From: an uncultured Oscillibacter sp.
GTDB lineage: Bacteria > Bacillota > Clostridia > Oscillospirales > Oscillospiraceae
Length of the DNA stretch: 5,179 bases
Reading direction: 5' to 3'
Assembly: GCA_937884915.1 (NCBI GenBank)
Contig: CALAAN010000432.1
Coordinates: forward strand, 1 to 5,179
The number at the start of each line of letters is the position of its first letter. Position 1 is the stretch's first letter. Below are positions 4,709 through 5,179 of the stretch, piece by piece. The position numbers and the translations under genes are program-made. The notes under the pieces were generated by a model. It worked only from the letters and a program-made list of their open reading frames with translations, searched no databases and had not been told where the DNA came from.

Positions 4709-4738
4709 ATCATATACCATCGGGGGCCGATTCGTCAA
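4709..4738 (-). promoter_or_regulatory. Promoter of the HPr gene with a dyad in the spacer
   Basis: On the minus strand TTGACG (4733-4738) and TATGAT (4709-4714) are separated by 18 nt, each one base from consensus. The predicted start is near 4702, with a leader of about 37 nt. The spacer holds the perfect inverted repeat ATCGG-N3-CCGAT (4719-4731), which could bind a repressor or simply be chance. Confidence 0.6.
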
Positions 4739-4771
4739 TGCCATTTCGCGCGAAACAGCGCGGATTTGGCA
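4739..4771. repeat. Bulged dyad between mutS2 and HPr, with 12-bp palindrome TTTCGCGCGAAA
   Basis: TGCCA (4739-4743) and TGGCA (4767-4771) form outer arms around GCGC pairings. Inside lies the perfect palindrome TTTCGCGCGAAA (4744-4755). It sits after the mutS2 stop and abuts the HPr -35 box. No T-run follows on the minus strand, so it is a poor intrinsic terminator. It could cap the mutS2 mRNA 3' end or be an upstream operator for HPr. Confidence 0.4.
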
Positions 4772-4806
4772 ATAAACACAGACAAAGCGCTTCCCCGGGC
4801 AGGCAT

Positions 4807-5179
4807 TTATTTCAACTCGACCACAGTGACGCCCGACTCGCCTTCGCCGTAGTTGCCGAGGCGAAAGCTCTTGACGGCCTTGTTGCGCCGAAGGCTCGCA
4901 TGCACCGCCTTGCGCAGCGCACCCGTACCCTTGCCGTGGATGATCGTCACGGTCTCGAGATGCGCCATGACGGCGGCGTCAATGTAGTTGTCGAGCACGC
5001 TTTCGGCCTCAAGCGTCTCCATGCCGCGGATGTCGAGTTCGCGCGCGGCGGACGCCGTGCGCAGGATGCGCTGCGAGGGAGCAAACTGCGGCTTCTTCGC
5101 GGTCGCCGCGCGCTCTGCCGCCTCAATGAGGCGGACCTCATCGGCTTTGACCTTCATCTTCAAAACGCCCGCCTTGAGC
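4807..5179 (-). CDS. mutS2: MutS2, C-terminal end with KOW-like segment and complete Smr domain (partial)
   Basis: The frame is open to the right edge, so the visible part is the last 123 residues of a protein usually near 790. It reads LKAGVLKMKVKADEVRLIE, the segment that precedes Smr in MutS2, then a short linker, then the Smr domain. Smr motifs are LDIRG (canonical LDLRG), HGKGTGALR and the closing GEGESGVTVVELK. The Smr domain has nuclease activity in several MutS2 proteins. MutS2 has been linked to suppression of recombination and, in B. subtilis, to splitting of collided ribosomes; it is not part of classical mismatch repair. A TTG at 5161-5163 is only an internal Leu codon, not a start. 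The 141 bp to HPr and the HPr promoter argue against tight coupling with the next gene. A free-standing Smr protein is unlikely because the upstream residues match MutS2. Confidence 0.93.
   Translation of the reverse strand, partial: LKAGVLKMKVKADEVRLIEAAERAATAKKPQFAPSQRILRTASAARELDIRGMETLEAESVLDNYIDAAVMAHLETVTIIHGKGTGALRKAVHASLRRNKAVKSFRLGNYGEGESGVTVVELK

Noticed and set aside
4807..5163. A separate small Smr-domain gene starting at 5163
   Set aside because: The supposed start is TTG, the frame stays open to the window edge, and the residues before it match the MutS2 segment that precedes Smr.
1..5179. CRISPR array, tRNA, rRNA, insertion-sequence transposase or phage genes
   Set aside because: No regularly spaced repeats, no cloverleaf or rRNA-like sequence, and no transposase or phage protein motifs were found on either strand.

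Overview
The window looks like a chromosomal segment of a moderately GC-rich member of the Bacillota, most likely class Clostridia. The evidence is an HPr with both His15 and a regulatory Ser46, MutS2 instead of a plain MutS, a secreted G5/3D-domain wall protein, the ACT-domain/UPF0210 gene pair, AGGAGG-type ribosome binding sites, and vegetative-type promoters set in AT-rich gaps between GC-rich genes. Family or genus cannot be fixed from this sequence alone. All six genes lie on the minus strand, so transcription runs from high to low coordinates.

In transcription order: (1) the 3' end of mutS2 (5179-4807), with the Smr domain intact; (2) a 141-bp gap with a bulged dyad and a promoter, then HPr (4665-4402) followed by a textbook intrinsic terminator; (3) uvrC (4279-2435), with its own promoter candidates and a GTG start; (4) a 691-bp gene-free stretch with AT-rich edges around a GC-rich, palindrome-dense core (about 2002-2270), ending in a strong promoter and structured leader; (5) a secreted DUF348-G5-3D cell-wall protein (1743-724) and its terminator; (6) a small ACT-domain protein (597-328) and, 18 bp downstream, the start of a UPF0210/DUF711 protein (309-1, cut by the window edge), which form one operon.

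The genes are mostly separate housekeeping units rather than one pathway: ribosome or recombination quality control (MutS2), sugar phosphotransfer and catabolite control (HPr), nucleotide excision repair (UvrC), wall remodelling (3D protein), and an uncharacterised ACT/UPF0210 module. Each unit except mutS2, whose 5' end is outside, has a recognisable promoter. Two gaps are very compact, with the terminator of one gene running almost directly into the promoter of the next.

I see no new multi-gene system. The least explained part is the 2002-2270 block between uvrC and the 3D gene. It has no convincing coding frame, carries a perfect 14-bp GC hairpin and several smaller terminator-like hairpins, and has the same 8-mer at both edges. 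It could be a small non-autonomous mobile element, a REP-type palindrome region, or a structured RNA. The second point of interest is a TTACA-N3-TGTAA dyad just downstream of the predicted start site of the 3D-protein gene.
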